Both the position numbers and the translations under genes were made by a program. Below are positions 5,975 through 6,413 of a stretch of DNA of 6,413 nucleotides, one piece after another (the stretch's first letter is position 1; every line of letters starts with the position of its first letter). The notes beneath the pieces are model-generated. The model did not search any database. It saw only the letters and a program-made list of their open reading frames with translations, and was not told where the DNA came from. The stretch comes from Candidatus Zhuqueibacterota bacterium (GTDB lineage Bacteria > Zhuqueibacterota > QNDG01), in the NCBI GenBank assembly GCA_003645915.1, contig QNDG01000092.1, positions 1 through 6,413 on the forward strand, in the 5' to 3' direction.

Positions 5975-6413
5975 TTATTCCGTATAAAACTTATAAACAG
6001 TCTCGTGTATATAAACTTCACCAGGTAATAAAATTGTGCTTGGAAAATGCTCCATATTGGGAGAATCGGGGAAGTGCTGATCCTCGAGGCAGACTCCGCC
6101 GAATTTTGATAAAGCTTTTCCACCTTTGCCGGAAACAGTGCTGTCAAGAAAATTCCCCGTATAAAGATGAATCCCTGGCTTGGTAGTCAACACCTCCATA
6201 ACAATTCCCGTATCCGGACTTTTAAGTACTGCAGCAAGTTTTAACCTTCCGGAACCATTATTTATAACAAATGTATTATCAAATCCGTTTTCTGTTTCCT
6301 TAATAGCATGTTTTAAAACTCTTTCCGAGGAAAAATCAAAAGAAGTTCCTTTAACAGAAAGTATTTCTCCTGTAGGTAAAAGTTCATCATCTGCAGGCAG
6401 GTATTTATCAGCA
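5975..6413 (-). CDS. galM: Aldose 1-epimerase (galactose mutarotase), C-terminal part, cut by the window edge
   Basis: The enzyme interconverts beta- and alpha-D-galactose, supplying the alpha form to galactokinase. The frame stays open from the right edge (first full codon at 6412) to a TAA at 5977-5975, giving the last 145 residues of a protein usually near 340-360. Family features follow in order from fragment residue 1: ADKYLPADDELLPTGEI near the start, GFDNTF at 43-48 with the conserved active-site Asp45, TTKPGIHLYTGNFLD at 76-90, and CLEDQHFPDSPN at 108-119 with the expected catalytic Glu110. PSTILLPGEVY (124-134) and the aromatic tail ETVYKFY follow. The start codon and both active-site histidines lie outside the window. 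Linkage to galK 27 bp downstream confirms a galactose role rather than another sugar epimerase. Confidence 0.93.
   Translation of the reverse strand, partial: ADKYLPADDELLPTGEILSVKGTSFDFSSERVLKHAIKETENGFDNTFVINNGSGRLKLAAVLKSPDTGIVMEVLTTKPGIHLYTGNFLDSTVSGKGGKALSKFGGVCLEDQHFPDSPNMEHFPSTILLPGEVYIHETVYKFYTE

Noticed and set aside
5965..6147. 60-codon minus-strand frame inside galM
   Set aside because: It is a frame shadow; the overlapping galM frame carries all the conserved epimerase motifs.

Overview
The window is a compact, AT-rich stretch of bacterial chromosome in which every supported gene lies on the minus strand. In transcription order (right to left) these are: the C-terminal part of galM (aldose 1-epimerase), galK (galactokinase), a gap of about 390 bp, a DASS/SLC13-type sodium:dicarboxylate symporter, a gap of about 440 bp holding a regulatory RNA, an NHA/SLC9B-type cation:proton antiporter with two C-terminal CBS domains, and a small uncharacterised helical protein. 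No tRNA, rRNA, CRISPR array or complete insertion sequence is visible. The galactokinase belongs to the variant group with GGNHTDH in place of the usual GEHTDY. From memory this type occurs in Clostridia, Spirochaetes and related anaerobes. Low GC, short operons and sodium-linked transporters fit such a background, but the phylum cannot be fixed from this window.

The most informative element is in the 5' leader of the antiporter gene (about 2375-2456, minus strand). It is a good match to the fluoride riboswitch (crcB motif): a P1 stem, the loop with AUGGGGUUC, the UAAAC junction, a second stem, and the GCUGAUGACUCC tail that pairs back to the first loop as a pseudoknot. An intrinsic terminator with eight U follows at once. 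Its 5' arm shares three bases with the pseudoknot, which is the layout of a transcriptional ON switch. A sigma70-like promoter lies upstream. The antiporter gene and the 142-residue unknown gene 26 bp downstream are therefore predicted to be induced together by fluoride. No crcB/Fluc or CLC-F gene is in the window, so this looks like one of the rarer fluoride operons built on a cation/proton antiporter, with an undescribed small partner protein.

galM and galK form a Leloir-pathway operon continuing beyond the right edge: GalM interconverts beta- and alpha-galactose and GalK phosphorylates the alpha anomer. The symporter stands between the two operons with a long leader of its own. A sodium-driven dicarboxylate importer beside a cation/proton antiporter could share the sodium cycle of the cell, but this link is inference only.

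The two long gaps hold no convincing gene. The gap upstream of the riboswitch promoter contains a possible small inverted-repeat element, with ends of about 22 bp and a possible 5-bp flanking duplication. The symporter leader contains two near-identical 12-bp motifs, one of them within a 13-bp palindrome, which may be operators. The first 203 bp are AT-rich and hold only weak palindromes and a doubtful 15-codon edge ORF.
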